Part shown: positions 12,136 to 23,803 of the stretch, one piece after another
Numbering within the stretch: the first letter of the stretch is position 1
Layout: each line of letters opens with the position of its first letter
Program-made: the position numbers and the translations under genes
NCBI RefSeq assembly: GCF_019097595.1
Contig: NC_080714.1
Span: 24,056,759 to 24,120,758 of the forward strand
DNA from: Hemibagrus wyckioides
Lineage: Eukaryota > Chordata > Actinopteri > Siluriformes > Bagridae
Reading direction: 5' to 3'
Length of the DNA: 64,000 bases
The notes under the pieces: model-generated
Told to the model about the DNA's origin: nothing
The model's input: the letters and a program-made list of their open reading frames with translations, nothing else
The model's database searches: none

Positions 12136-12689
12136 CACACTACCAGTCAAAAATTTGGACACACCTTCTAATTCAATGTTTTTTGTTTAGGGATTTATTT
12201 TCTACATTCTAGAACAATACTGGAGATTTCAAAACTATGAAATAACACACATGGACTTCAGTAATCCATATGTAATGACAACAAAAAACAGTCAGTTGTT
12301 ATTTTAAGACACGAAGGTCAGGTGATCTGGAATAGTTCTTGCAAGAACAGTATTGTCAAGCGCATTTGCAAAACCCATCAAGCACCATGATGAAACTGGC
12401 TCACATGAAGACCATCCCAGGAAAGCAAGACCAAAACTGACCTCTGCTGCAGAGAAGTTCATTTAGAGTCACCAGCCTCAGAAATCACCAATTAACAGCA
12501 CCTCAGATTAGAGGCGTTATGAAGGCTTTACAGAGCATCAGTAGCAGACATATCTCAATATCAACTGTTCAAAGGACATTATTGTGGATTTCGGCCGCCT
12601 TCAGCATTGTTTTACAATGTAGAAAGAAATAAACATCAGGAAAGACCATGGAATTAGAAGGTGTGTCCAAACTTTTGACTGGTAGTATG
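12136..12689 (+). mobile_element. Tc1-like element with internal deletion (family T2)
   Basis: Inverted ends of about 40 bases: left ACTACCAGTCAAAAATTTGG and right complement ACTACCAGTCAAAAGTTTGG, both continuing into ACACACCTTCTAATTC. TA flanks the element on both sides (12134-12135 and 12690-12691). Plus-strand pieces of transposase remain: MMKLAHMKTIP near 12390 and, after a frameshift, RPKLTSAAEKF near 12430, which belong to the DNA-binding half. The catalytic half is absent. At 554 bp it is far shorter than a full Tc1 (about 1.6 kb). Confidence 0.9.
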
Positions 12690-12691
12690 TA

Positions 12692-12998
12692 TATATACAG
12701 AAATTATTGCAACAGAAAATATAGCAAAAGAACAGGACATGCTGACATGTCAGCGTTAGAAATAATGATTTTGATGGAAATGATGAATGTTTTCTTCAAA
12801 CTTTGCCTTCATCAAAAAAATACCTTTTGCAGCAGTTACAGCCTGGGCATTCTAGCTGTCAATTTTTCAAGATAATCTGATGAGATTTCACCCCATACCT
12901 CCTGGAGCATCTCCCACAAGATGGATTGGCTGATGGAGTCTTCCTCCATAGCTGAAATCAGATATGCAAGTGTTCCCAAACTTTTGAGCGGTAGTGTG
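12692..12998 (-). mobile_element. Second Tc1-like fragment, abutting the first (family T3)
   Basis: The right end carries a Tc1-type terminal repeat (TTCCCAAACTTTTGAGCGGT, then TA). The body resembles the antisense end of known fish Tc1 elements (TTTGCAGCAGTTACAGCCTG and CTGGAGCATCTCCCACAAGA). The left end is missing; the T2 copy sits where it would be, which suggests a nested or adjoining insertion that removed it. Confidence 0.75.
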
Positions 12999-13375
12999 TA
13001 TATATATATAACAGTGATTTAAAAATCATTTGAAAAATACAGACTGCACCTGGTGGTCATCCTGGTGTAATGGTTGAACATGATAGCATAATTATAAATG
13101 CAAAAATCCTCGGCATAGAAAAATAACTATGCATATAATTCAGAAGGACAAACCAGGATGAATTACAGAAACAAAATATGTCTCTATTATATAAGTGTAT
13201 ATATGTTTACAAGAACCTTCTTTGTTTACAATCCTCTTATTTTTGCACAATGTAATGTATAATATACAGAATATACACTGGTCGGCTTTTTTCTTGTACT
13301 GTTTGCACTAAGATGCACTTTATGTGGCTAGGACAACTTACTGTAAGTCCTTAGCTTAGCTTTTAGCTGTAAAAG
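12999..13375. other. Unassigned sequence
   Basis: Part of it (about 13230-13330: TTTTTGCACAATGTAATG, then TTTGCACTAAGATGCAC) is reminiscent of the repeat at 62410-62745, but the match is weak. No exon was seen. Confidence 0.35.
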
Positions 13376-13785
13376 TACACTACATGGCCAATAGTTTGTG
13401 GTCATCTGACCATCACACCCATATGTGTGTATCACACCCATACTCAAGCAACTGTCACACAATTGTACAAGATGTCTTTGTATGCTGTAACATTTACAAT
13501 TTCCTGGAATTTACTAGAACTAAGAGCCCCAAACCTGCTCCAGCATGACAGTGTCCCTGTGCACAAAGTGAGCGTGAAGACTACATAGTTTGCCAAGGTT
13601 GTAGTGGAAGAACTCAAGTGTCCTTCATAGAGCCCTGACCTCAACCCCAGTGAACCTCAGGACCTTTAGGATGGAAATCCGACTACATCACAGGCTTCCT
13701 TGCTTGCATACTCCAAAATCGTTGAGGTTATTATAACAGCGAATGAGGACAAGATCTTAAACGAGATGTTCAAAATGCACATTTG
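13376..13785 (+). mobile_element. Tc1-like element, deleted copy 1 (family T4)
   Basis: Left end TACACTACATGGCCAATAGT, followed by a block shared with 27490 onward (GTGGTCATCTGACCATCACA here). The plus strand keeps parts of the transposase catalytic domain: QHDSVPVHK (region of the second catalytic Asp) and SPDLNPS, where the normal family motif continues Ile-Glu with the catalytic Glu; here that part is lost. Stops interrupt the reading frame. The right end is too diverged to place exactly. Confidence 0.8.
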
Positions 13786-16700
13786 GGCCTTATAGACTGG
13801 TTTTGAAATTACTTTCAGCCATATTTATTATTATTTTTTTTTTTAACACACTTTAATCCCTAATCCCTTGTGGTATACTCTGCCTAGTGGAAATATAACT
13901 GACTTGACAGTCCACTGCAACAACAAGCTAATATTTCATTTCAGATATTTTTAACAGTTCTCATACTAGGTATAGGTTTCCCTGTGGGTTGCAACAGGTT
14001 TTGTTTGTTCCTTGTGACAGTGTGCTTTATTCAGCTGTGGTAACGTGACAAATGGATTATCCGTAACACTTCTTTCATATTCGGATGTACTTTGTTATTT
14101 AATCAGGTTGTATTTTCTAAACATGCCTCAGTTAAATCAGGTAATAGGGGTGGACAAATCGCTAGCCTGGGTGCTGGGGAGAAACAGATGACTTCTTCAA
14201 GCTCTCAGTATTTTATTCAGACTACCACATTCAGTAATATTTGATTATTACAATCACCATGCTTTGTTTTACTTCACATGTTTTATGACCAGATCAAGGA
14301 AAGCTTGACTACTAATCAACTTTCCCAAGAAAAACTTCATTTGAATTCCATTATAAAAAATTCTTTCGAAATGTCCATTTAAAAATTAATGAAAAATGAA
14401 TGAAAATCTATTTCTCGGTGCGATGTTGCTCAAGTGCTGCTCTTATCTGAACCCTTCCACCTGGTGAAGCTGTCTGTTGGCTGTTCGGATGCTGGAGCTT
14501 GTTTCTAGAGTCAGAAATAGAAAACTGACCAAAATACTGTACAGTCCAGCACAAAGACTGTTCTATAACTCTAATGATAGCACACCATGGCACTCCTCAG
14601 AAATGGCATGATGAATTTATGACTAAAAGATATAAACAATATTTTCATCTAAAGACAGAAATTGTGACTAGAAACAAAAGGCAATAAAGCAGAGAATAAA
14701 ATCAACAGTAATGCAGATATTTATGCACCAATGATCAATCTTCAAATGTAAATGAAATTTAATCAGATTCCTAACATGTAAAAATACTATTAATAACCGG
14801 ATTATGCCTGTTTTATCAGCATGTGCCCAGTACAGGTAGTGTACTAGGCTTGAACATGTTTAATAAGCACACGCAGTATCGTCGGCTTCGGTGCAAGAAA
14901 AAGCGCCATTAAGTTCTGTCCTGGCAGAGCGACTGTCTTACTAGCGAGCTGTTAGTGCATGAAATAGCAGGATCTCTTTCCCGTTCTCAAAGGCCACATC
15001 TGTAGTGATGAGAAATCACCACAGCTCATAGCCAAAATGTAAGCCAAAGACGTTCTGCTCAAACAAGATGCTCTATCAACAGAGAAATTATGAGGAAAGG
15101 ATAAAGATTTTGGCTGTAAAAAGTCACCACACTCTGGGACTCAAGTATAATTTTCAAGTGGGGCGTTTCAGCTTGTCATACCGTTGAGTTTAATTATATT
15201 ATTTGCCGTTATTTATTCAGATCATGTATTCAGATTTTGGTGGAGCAAAACACTGGACTGTGCAAATATTCACTTGACTTGTCCACATTTGGTTAAAAAC
15301 ACTGCATTTAATAAGAGGAATATAAAAAAATATATATTAAAAGCTGAACAAGCCCTGAATTCTGGATGCTGAGTTTCTTTCTCAGCATGAGCAACAGTAG
15401 CATATTCATGCGCGAGTGTGTGTGTGTGTGTGTGTGTGTGTGCTTAAAGGCAAATGGCTGTCTTTTGACATACACATATCCCATGGGCCACTGAGTACTC
15501 TTATAGGTCAGCAATCCCTTTGAGGCTGTCTGAGAGTGAAAGTAAGATGCAGCAGCAGTTACAGTCAGTAATCCTCTGCAACCAACAAAGGCAAGATCTG
15601 ACAGATATGAAATAAGCAACTCCATCAGCAAGCTTCACCTCTGATTCCTACTTCAATTGTTGAAGCTTCCTTTCCTGAATCTGAATCGGAGTGAAATTGA
15701 TATGTTTAGCTCATTTGATTTGATTTGACTGATGTTTGCCTTTTCACTTCGTGGAATAAAACCAACCAAATCAGTCCAAAATTTGATAACGGTAAAAACC
15801 TTTGCCTGTGTCTGGGTAGAAATCATTTAAAATGATCCGAGCATCGAGAACATGGAGCTACAATCGGTGCATTATCAGATCATTCTAGAAGATTCTAGTT
15901 TTAAACTGTTGTGCAACACATCACATTTCTGCAGCACTTAACTCTATTTGCAAAACACGAGTCATGATTGGTTAACTTCCTTTTTCTTGTCCTTTTCACC
16001 TGGGTCGATTCCGGATCGAAGTGCTTTCTCAGCGCAGTCGAACCGTGCTGCGATTCAGTTGGAAAGGTCTCGAGGACACCTCAAGGATTCCGCCACATTT
16101 TTCTGACGTTAGAATTTTTCTGTGTCGGTCGAATATTCATTCGAAACACATTTTTGTAGAATGGATATTCTTTATAGAAAGATGTCACTCAATTTTTCGA
16201 TCTCTTTATATTTATATCATCTCGTATTTGAATGTTTATATGTGAATGATTTAACAAGTGCCCAAAACTTCTGTTACAGGAGCGTTTCCTTTTCTTATTC
16301 ATGAGGAAAAGTTTCGAACAGTCATATCTGCACATCCATATAGTGCTCACAGGCTACAAATCCGGTGTACAGATAAAACAGAAAAACACTAGAACATTCC
16401 TTAAAAAGTCATCTTGAGGTGTATCCGGACTCCCTACCCCCCAGGAGATGCCTGCATGTGTCAAGCTTCTCTTCTTTTCTCCTCTCCCATATGACTCCGT
16501 CATGTGGATATCTTAGAAGGCAGCTCTGTTCCGATGAGGATTAAGCCATGTATTTGTTTTAATGTCCCTGCCTGAAGCGTTACGGCTTGACAGATAAATC
16601 ACACAAGTCCCTGAAGCACATGGGCTCACATGAAGACGCAGCAAAGTCCAGAGATCATCCTGCATGCCACTGTCGGGCTCCCAGATTGATGCTGCTTTGC

Positions 16701-17064
16701 TATTGATTCCGTATCTCCAAGTAGTGCTTACGATGAGTAAATATGTACATAAATATGACAGCAAGATGACACGGGAATGGATGGCCGTGTCAGGATGAAA
16801 TAGCGCTGTGGTCTCTTGGGCCTTTAATAGAGTTGCCTAGTGGCTACTGATGAATGATAAATTGGCAATCGCTGGCTTTATTGCATTAAAATGTGCTCTT
16901 ATCTGATAAAATGGCAGCAGACGAAAATGCACCAGGCATCCCAATATGATCAGATGAGAAAGCACCATCTCTGCAGGTGGTCTGGCTCACGTTGCGATTG
17001 GATCACAGGGAGAATCAACCAGGTGTGAATACAATCCCTACAGTAAGTTCATATTAAGGTCTTC

Positions 17065-17067
<3 letters not shown>
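13786..17067. other. Mostly unique intergenic DNA with a TG microsatellite
   Basis: About 3.3 kb with few repeats apart from a TG tract at 15417-15441 and an A/T-rich run near 13831. Parts such as 16000-16140 (rich in TCGA and CGA) and 16800-17040 look like unique, possibly conserved non-coding DNA. No ORF has coding character. Confidence 0.45.

Positions 17068-17145
<78 letters not shown>
17068..17145 (+). repeat. TA dinucleotide array
   Basis: About 39 units of TA without interruption. Confidence 0.97.
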
Positions 17146-17146
<1 letters not shown>

Positions 17147-17713
17147 CCCTCAGGCTGCAGCTTTAGCAGATGAAGCTGAACATATGGCTACTTGTTCTGC
17201 AGTATTACATTCATTTATCTTATATGGAAAAAAAATACACCTTGTTGCCCCCGAGAGATAACTAAGATGACCCTTTCCTCAGCAGAGGAAAATCAGCCTC
17301 TCTGAACACCGTAATCATCTGCGGTCATCCTACACCTGCCACCTTTGATCTTTTCAGTGACACTATTACAGCTGGATCACGTCCCGGCAATTCAGCAGGT
17401 TTGCACATGAAATGAGAGCCGATCGCAATGCAAACGGAAAAATAAGGGGCAACATTTGCGCATTCGTTATTTAAATAAGATTTCCAGACACCGATTGCAT
17501 TTTAATGCCAGGTCTAAATGGGACCTGAATGGCAAATTGGTCCATCTTTAACAGTCTTGTGTATTCACGACGCCGGTCTTGCTGAACTGTAGCAGCATTT
17601 TATTCATTTTAAAGGAAATCTCAATGACAAAGTCTATTAGTGGATCAGAGTGCTCACTTACCGAGAGGTGAAGTGCAACTGCAGTAAAAAGAAAAAAAAA
17701 AAACCACTGAAAG
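17146..17713. promoter_or_regulatory. Unique block, candidate conserved non-coding element
   Basis: About 17280-17560 is complex, repeat-free and of balanced composition, with motifs such as TACACCTGCCACCTTTGATC (an E-box-like CACCTG beside a TCF/LEF-like CTTTGATC) and CGATTGCATTTTAATG. It lies just 3' of the TAFA5-like gene. Without an alignment to another fish this remains a guess. Confidence 0.3.
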
Positions 17714-18247
17714 ATTTTAACTCCAACCTTTTACCAGAGGCCAAATAAATGGAATTTGCTCCTGTTTTGTTGGGTCTCTATTCAGCATTGAATGTCTTTG
17801 TCATGTCACACTCTACAGTGGTGCTTAATATGAAGCTCATATCAAAGTAGACACTCAAAGAATTTATAGTTTATAATTTTTTTTTTTTTTAGTATTTCTC
17901 TTTTTACGTAGCCTACTAGGGGCAATATTTTTTAAGAGAAAAGTTCTAAAAACCCCAAAATGTTATTTTTCCCCCCACACAAATGTTTCTATCTGCAAAG
18001 TAAATGTTGATATCAAACCCATTACTGCTCTCTGAGATGCAGAAAGACGTTCTTGTTCGTAACACCTTCAAATTTTAGATGTTAGATAAAAACACACACT
18101 GAAAGCCAACAGAGTCCTGACTCATTCTATATCAGACTTCTGGCAATAAAATGATCCGTTTGTTTATACTGGTTGAAAATGTCCCATAGGTCAATTTCTG
18201 ATCTGCTTGTAGAATGGAACTCTAGTGTACTGGGAAGAAGGGTTAAA
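17714..18247 (+). mobile_element. TTAA-flanked MITE, copy A (family M1)
   Basis: Inverted ends: left TTAACTCCAACCTTTTACCAG and right complement TTTAACCCTTCTTCCCAG; the consensus over copies is TTTAACCCCTTTTACCAG. TTAA lies at both edges (17717-17720 and 18243-18246), which is the target of piggyBac elements. The body shares long blocks with copies B, C and D, for example TTCAGCATTGAATGTCTTTG, TGGTGCTTAATATGA and AAATGTTGATATCAAACCCA. No transposase is present, so the element is non-autonomous. Confidence 0.8.
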
Positions 18248-18762
18248 CCAGTAGCCAGCTTGGTATAGTATATGACTTTGTATGAATTTGTAGTGTAGTA
18301 GGGGTTAATTGCGGGGTAAAAGTGTTCAAAAATGTGAAAATGAGTGATATTTGATTGTATCATTTATACAGGATTCATAACAAGCGTCCAAAGTTTTCCG
18401 CACGAGAAGATTTTCAGGAATTTGTTTCTTCAATTCTTTTGCTCTCTCTTGCAACTCTGTGGATAAACCTCATTCCCTGCCACATGAACTCACCACTTTA
18501 TTCTTTCATGACCACTTGTGAGGATAAGGATATAGACTGGCTGGTCTATAAAAAGAGAGCTTTCATTGCTCAACTGAGCTCTGGCTTCACCACCACATGA
18601 GGGTCCATTTGTTAATGTATTCATGTGTTCTCTCTTTCTTGTGTGTTAGAGCACAGAATCAGTTCATCTCTGAAGAGTTTCATACTTTCCCAAAATTGCA
18701 AATTTATATTTGGGGGCGAGTAAAATAAATGAATCATGAAGATATTTAGAACCATGAGGGTG

Positions 18763-18793
<31 letters not shown>

Positions 18794-19469
18794 CTTTGCA
18801 GTATTTTGTCCTCCTAACACAAAAGTGCATGTGGTTTTGCTCAATTTTAAATGCTGTGAGAGCAGACTCACTTGTCACATCTCCCGGGTATCTGGACATA
18901 AAGACCAGAGACAGAAAAAGAGAAGAGAGAGAGAGAGAGAAAAACAGAAAGAGATTTTCTCCTGTTATTTCTGGGAACAGTATGGCATGATGAATGGCTG
19001 AAGACTCTCCTTGAGTTTCTCAGTAATTGGAAGCGAGGGATGTTGTGCTCTGCATATTTGCCAGAAGCATAACAGACTTTATTAGGAACCATAAAACACC
19101 ATTAAAATTCACAACCGAGGGAGCTCTGCCTACCCCTCCAGACTGATAAATTACTAACCTACTGTTCACTGAAAGTGGCCATTTTCTTTTTGCCTGTTTT
19201 TTTTTTCTATGCTTGCTAGATCCTGCTGCGTACAATCCTTATGTCCATCATGTAACTTCGTTTTGAAATGAAACACTCTCTGGTGCGGCTTATCATTAGT
19301 CCAGGCCACCAACTTAACAATAAGCTACGAGAAATAAGAGGCAAACATGTTTTCTAGCTCCTTGGGACACCGGAAGCATAGAAATCTACATGATGGATTT
19401 TCAAACAACAGAACAGCGATGCAATCTGACCCCGTCGACACACGTGGTACTGGGGATGCACTCACGTAC
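18248..19469. other. 3' flank of the TAFA5-like gene: unique DNA with a poly-T run and a GA tract
   Basis: Includes a T run of about 28 bases (18763-18791), a GA-rich stretch (18911-18956) and otherwise unique sequence. A second antisense AATAAA (TTTATT on plus) at 19078-19083 could serve as a distal polyadenylation signal for the minus-strand gene. ORFs here are not coding-like. Confidence 0.45.
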
Positions 19470-20337
19470 ACATACACATCCACATCCTTTATTTCCTGTC
19501 TAGCTCAAAGAATTCATCTCAAGTGTCACTGCATGTTGCCTCACGGGCAAAACGGAGAGTTGTTCGGCAAAACAATATACCCCATCCGATGTAGACAGAC
19601 CCTTGAAAGCAAAGAACAGAAGGGACTCAGGAAAGCAGGATGCAGTTGGATAGTTTTTTTTTTACACTTGAAAATACCAGACAGTAGGACCGAGACGATC
19701 AAAGACGTCCCGTTTTCATTAACAGGAGAAAGAGGTCAAGGCGTCTACACGGAGAAGCGATGTCGCCTCTGCCTGCTTGACGATGATGTCCATTTGCTTG
19801 TGGTTTACTTTAGATACACTCGATGTCCAAAACACAAAACACTTCCTGTCTATAAGAAAGGATTATCTCTGGGGTGGAGAAAGAGTCTTCTTTTTTTTTT
19901 TGTTTGTGTGTGGGTTTTTTTTTTTTTGGGGGGGATAGTGGAGAATCCAACATCCCAAACAGGAATATGTTATACTCTTACACTCCGTGTCAGCAGCTTG
20001 TTCTGCATATTCAGAGACTTGAAGCAATGTGCTTCTTCTAGCCTTAGTACTACTCTCCAGTGAATCTGAGATATATGGGTTTTACAGTTGCATTTGCCAA
20101 TGATCTAATCAAAAAATAAAAATAAAAAATGAGAAGAAGGATGCTAAATATCCTGTTGGAGGTGCTGGACGGTCTACGCCCGAAGATTCAGGCTCCTGTA
20201 GGGGTAGAGGGGGTGAAGGAGATAAGTGGTGGTGGTGGTGGGGTTCTTGTTTTAGCTCCGGGGTGTGAAGATGGATAAGATGTCCTGGTCTGATGAATGT
20301 CTTCTGGTCTGCGATGTTCACGTGAATGTCAATAGAC
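19470..20337 (-). CDS. tafa5: Candidate terminal exon of the TAFA5-like gene (two codons plus 3' UTR)
   Basis: On the minus strand a pyrimidine-rich acceptor (CTCTCTCTTCTCTGCATGCAG) ends at 20338. It is followed by GTC TAT TGA (20337-20329), that is Val-Tyr-stop in the phase left by the exon at 49429-49556, which ends on a complete codon. Human TAFA5 ends in Val-Ser, one base change away (TCT to TAT). The following 0.84 kb on the minus strand is non-repetitive and ends at AATAAA (19493-19488), directly followed by a GU-rich stretch of the kind that follows a cleavage site. The 3' boundary at about 19470 is estimated. I scanned the lower part of the window for an acceptor plus VS-stop or similar and found no better candidate, but the scan was by eye. 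The long ORF on the other strand here (19347-20063) is antisense. If the real terminal exon lies elsewhere, this block is simply unique 3' DNA. Confidence 0.5.
19488..19493 (-). terminator. Polyadenylation signal AATAAA for the TAFA5-like gene
   Basis: Antisense TTTATT on the plus strand. On the minus strand AATAAA is followed within 6 bases by GGATGTGGATGTGTATGTGT, a typical GU-rich downstream element. Confidence 0.5.
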
Positions 20338-21470
20338 CTGCATGCAGAGAAGAGAGAGAGAGCGTGAACGCGGCGGGAAAAAACATCGCATGCTATGATC
20401 AAAGGAGACAGAGAGAAACGGGCAGCATGCAGTGTTCTGCTTCAGGTCTTCTTTTTTTTTAGCCTCAATTCGCATTTGCATTTTCATTGATCTTCTTGCT
20501 TATTTTGTTTTCATGCGGTTCACAATAAAATTCCATCACGCCTCGTGCGTCATATTTTATAACAAGGAGGGGAGGAGAAAGCTCGGGCTCGATGGATGGA
20601 TGGAACCTGGAACAGATTTTTATTAGTATTTTTTTTAGATCTATATTAAAAGATACAGCAGAGGATACAAATGTGATTTTTGCATGACTTATTTCATACG
20701 ATTTTAATCTGCATCCTTGCGCACCAACTTCTGTTTGCTCTCACCCAATGAGCTGGCATGTGTCCAGCGTAATCCCTGCAGTTTCTCATTATCCAACTTC
20801 CCGCATCAGCTTGAATCTATAATTCAGCTACAGTCACTGGTATGAAACTAACAGTCTCCCTAACACGTTAAACCACTTAAATAAATAATTCAGCATGAGA
20901 ATTTGTAAAATTCACTGACCAAATGAATCTTTAATAGGCTTAAATATAATTTCACAGATTGGAGCTGAATTTCACAAGTTCCAATCCTCCTTTCACAAAT
21001 AAATATTTATGATTTCTCCACTTCCCCGTTTCTTCCTGCGTCTCTGTAATTGCCTATGATTCATGTGGTTTTCACTCTGTCGAATCGGTAGAGATCAGTC
21101 TGATGATGATGAGGCTGCAACAAACTGGAAATGAAGAAAGCACTGCCATGGGCTTCAACACAACTCGGTGCCGTATATAATTTTTTTTCTTCCATTTTAA
21201 TAATGCATGAAATAGTCCACATATCTGACAGAAGAAATTTGTAAACGCATGTAGTTGGGGCTATAGACTAAGCCTGCCAGTTGATCTTGTATAACAACCA
21301 TTTTATCACGTGAATCTACCATACAGGTGCATTCTGTGGGTATAAAATTAATGACTTGTTGCTTCTAGCCATAAAATGGGACCAGCGCTGGTCAGATATT
21401 ATTTGAATAAAGGATCATTCTTATCTTGACCCTGACATAGTTGTAGATCAGCAGTAGCAGAGTAGATAAT
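20338..21470. other. Start of the 29-kb intron: unique sequence
   Basis: In the TAFA5-like gene model this lies in the 3' end of the last intron. It is AT-rich and unique, with a GAGA tract at 20347-20361 that serves as the polypyrimidine tract of the acceptor. No coding segment was seen. Confidence 0.5.
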
Positions 21471-21965
21471 ATTAAAACCTCATTACGCCGATTACCAGAA
21501 GCCAAAAAAATGGAATTTGTGCCTGTGTCCATGTTCAATACTGAATGTCTTTGTCATGTCACACTCCACTGTGGTGCTTAATATGAGGCTCACATGAAAG
21601 CAGACACTCAGGACTTTGTAGTTTTTCATAATATTTCTGTTTTTACCTAGAGGCAATATCTTCATAGAAAAATAACAAAAACGGTTAATTATTTTTCACT
21701 CACGTGTCTATCTTCAAAGTAAATGTTGATATCAAACCCATTTCCACTCACTGAAATGCCCCAAGTGCTTGTTCATAAGCATCTAAAATTTGACACCGTT
21801 ATCTTCAGCCACTAAAATTCTGAGTAAGGTTATCCAACAGAGGGAAAAACACGTCTCACACTGAAACCCAACAGAGTCCTGCCTCGTTTTATATCGGAAT
21901 AAAATAATTCATTTGTTTATACTGATTGAAAATATCTGATAAGTCGATTTACCATTCAGCCAGTG
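21471..21965 (+). mobile_element. TTAA MITE, copy B (family M1)
   Basis: TTAA at 21472 begins a diverged left end (ATTACCAGAAGCCAAAAAAA). The body matches copies A and C: TGAATGTCTTTGTCATGTCA, TGGTGCTTAATATGAGGCTC, AAATGTTGATATCAAACCCA, AACAGAGTCCTGCCTCG. The right terminal repeat is lost or unrecognisable. Confidence 0.75.
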
Positions 21966-23289
21966 GAATGGGCTGGGGTGTACGTATCTCTTCAAGTTTT
22001 TTTATTTCCCCACAACCAGCTGAACATGAAAACATCTTGGATTTGTTTGTCCCGATCAGAAGGCAGCATGGTCGCTGTAAAATGAAAACCGAAAGCTGTC
22101 TGGAAAAACAAACCCTAGCCGCCATCCTTGTTAACCATCCCGAGAAAATCATTAGAAATCTTTATGCAAATAATAGCAATTACTGTCAAATAAGACGGAA
22201 CCCACAAACAGCTGCACTTCGACAGTGATTGACAGGTACTAATTGCCTTAAAGCTGCATATAAACCCACGTCATGTCCTCGCGTCACCTCTATTTCTCCC
22301 CCCGAACCTCACGCACTGTTTCCCATCCGGCAAATTCCCAGAGGGAGCGGTGAGAAGCAAGCAGTGACAAACAACAGCTGGAGTGTAAATATATCTTATT
22401 AAATACAACCGTGTCTCATTCTGCTCCTCTGCGGCTGATTCTAAAGGGGATGCCAGTGTATCGGAGAGAGTGTGACTACTGAGACTGGGACGCTACTCAG
22501 AGAACAGCCAAGAGCTTTGAGGATGCCGGTCGCATCCTGAGCGGTCATCTCCTCCTTCATCTGCGGACTGCCATTGTAGCTGTGGCTCACGCGTGCCCTC
22601 TAATCCCGCTCTAGCGCTTCCGCTGAGCCTGTGACTCCTTCCTAAGACAGCTTAATCAGGCCTGCCTGAGCAATATTGGCTGGATAAATGATAAGAATTT
22701 AACTTTATTTCTGCTTTGCTTTGGGCTCTTGTGCTGTACTCCAGTGTGTGCTTACAGTGAGCTGGCAGAGAAGAGCGCTTTTATTGCCAGCGAAGTCTAA
22801 AATGAATAATGAATCTAAAATATAATAAAATATTTTTGCCTTTGAACCCTCCGGAGCTTTAGAAAAGACCTAAGGGATTCTGTTTACGACTGATCATTTT
22901 AATTATTATATGATGCTTGTAATAATAATTTATTTCTTATACTTCCATGTCTCATTCTGCTTAAATGTCTTTAACGTCTGCGAACATTATACATTCAACA
23001 GCTCCTCAGAATGTTCACTGAAACCTCCTCTGACTTGGAAACCAGACAGACAGGGACGGTCTGGCTCTGATGTTCCGTCTAATGGATACAGCTTTTATTC
23101 CTCCAGATGTACAGACAGTAAGATATGCAAATGCAAATGTGTATCTGAACAATGCTGCTTGCTTAGCAATTGCATGCACAAAGTATATTTAAACCCTTAA
23201 GTATTCCTGCTGAGACAAACCCACTGAAGCTTTAATGGTGATGGATTTAACTTTTCTTAAGAGTCTATTATAAAAAAAACTATTTACTT
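21966..23289. promoter_or_regulatory. Unique intronic block with a PBX-MEIS motif, candidate enhancer
   Basis: About 22030-22640 is repeat-free and complex. It holds TGATTGACAG at 22226-22235, the full consensus for PBX-MEIS/PREP dimers, followed seven bases after by TAATTG, a homeodomain core, and preceded by TATGCAAATAATAGCAATTA, which includes an octamer-like ATGCAAAT. Such clusters are typical of vertebrate developmental enhancers. Sequence to 23289 continues unique with no exon; an ORF at 22910-23200 has no family. Confidence 0.4.
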
Positions 23290-23803
23290 TTAACCCCTTT
23301 TACCAGTACACTAGCGTTCCATTCATCCAGTGCAATGAAAATCGACTTATGGGACATTTTCAATCAGTATAATCAAATTAATTCATTTATCTCTGTGGGT
23401 CAGGACTCTGTTGGTTTTCAGTGTGTTTTTCCCTCTGTTACACAGAATTTTAGTGGTTGAAGATAAACACCTTCAGATTTTACATGCTTTTTAGATGAGC
23501 AAGCACTTGGGGCATCTCAGAGAGCAGAAATGGGTTTGATATCAACATTTACTTTGAAGATAGAAACATTTGTATGATAAATAACTAACAGTTTTTGTTT
23601 TTTGGAACTTTTCTATGACTATATTGCCCCTAGGAGTCTAGGGAAAAAGAGAAATATTTATGAAAAACTACAAATTCTTGAAGCCCTGAGTGTCTACTTC
23701 CATATGAGCTTCATATTAAGCACCACTGTGGAGTGAGACATGACAAAGACATTCAATGCTGAACACAGATTCCATTTTTTGGCCTCGGGTAAAACGAGTC
23801 AAT
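23290..23803 (-). mobile_element. TTAA MITE, copy C, inverted (family M1)
   Basis: It reads in the opposite sense to copies A and B. The left edge shows the best-preserved terminal repeat, TTAACCCCTTTTACCAG with TTAA at 23290-23293. The right end (GGCCTCGGGTAAAACGAG) is a diverged complement. It keeps nearly the whole length (about 514 bp). Confidence 0.8.

Noticed and set aside
19347..20063. A 238-codon ORF on the plus strand
   Set aside because: No domain or family resemblance, includes homopolymer-encoded Phe runs, and lies antisense to the candidate 3' UTR of the TAFA5-like gene.
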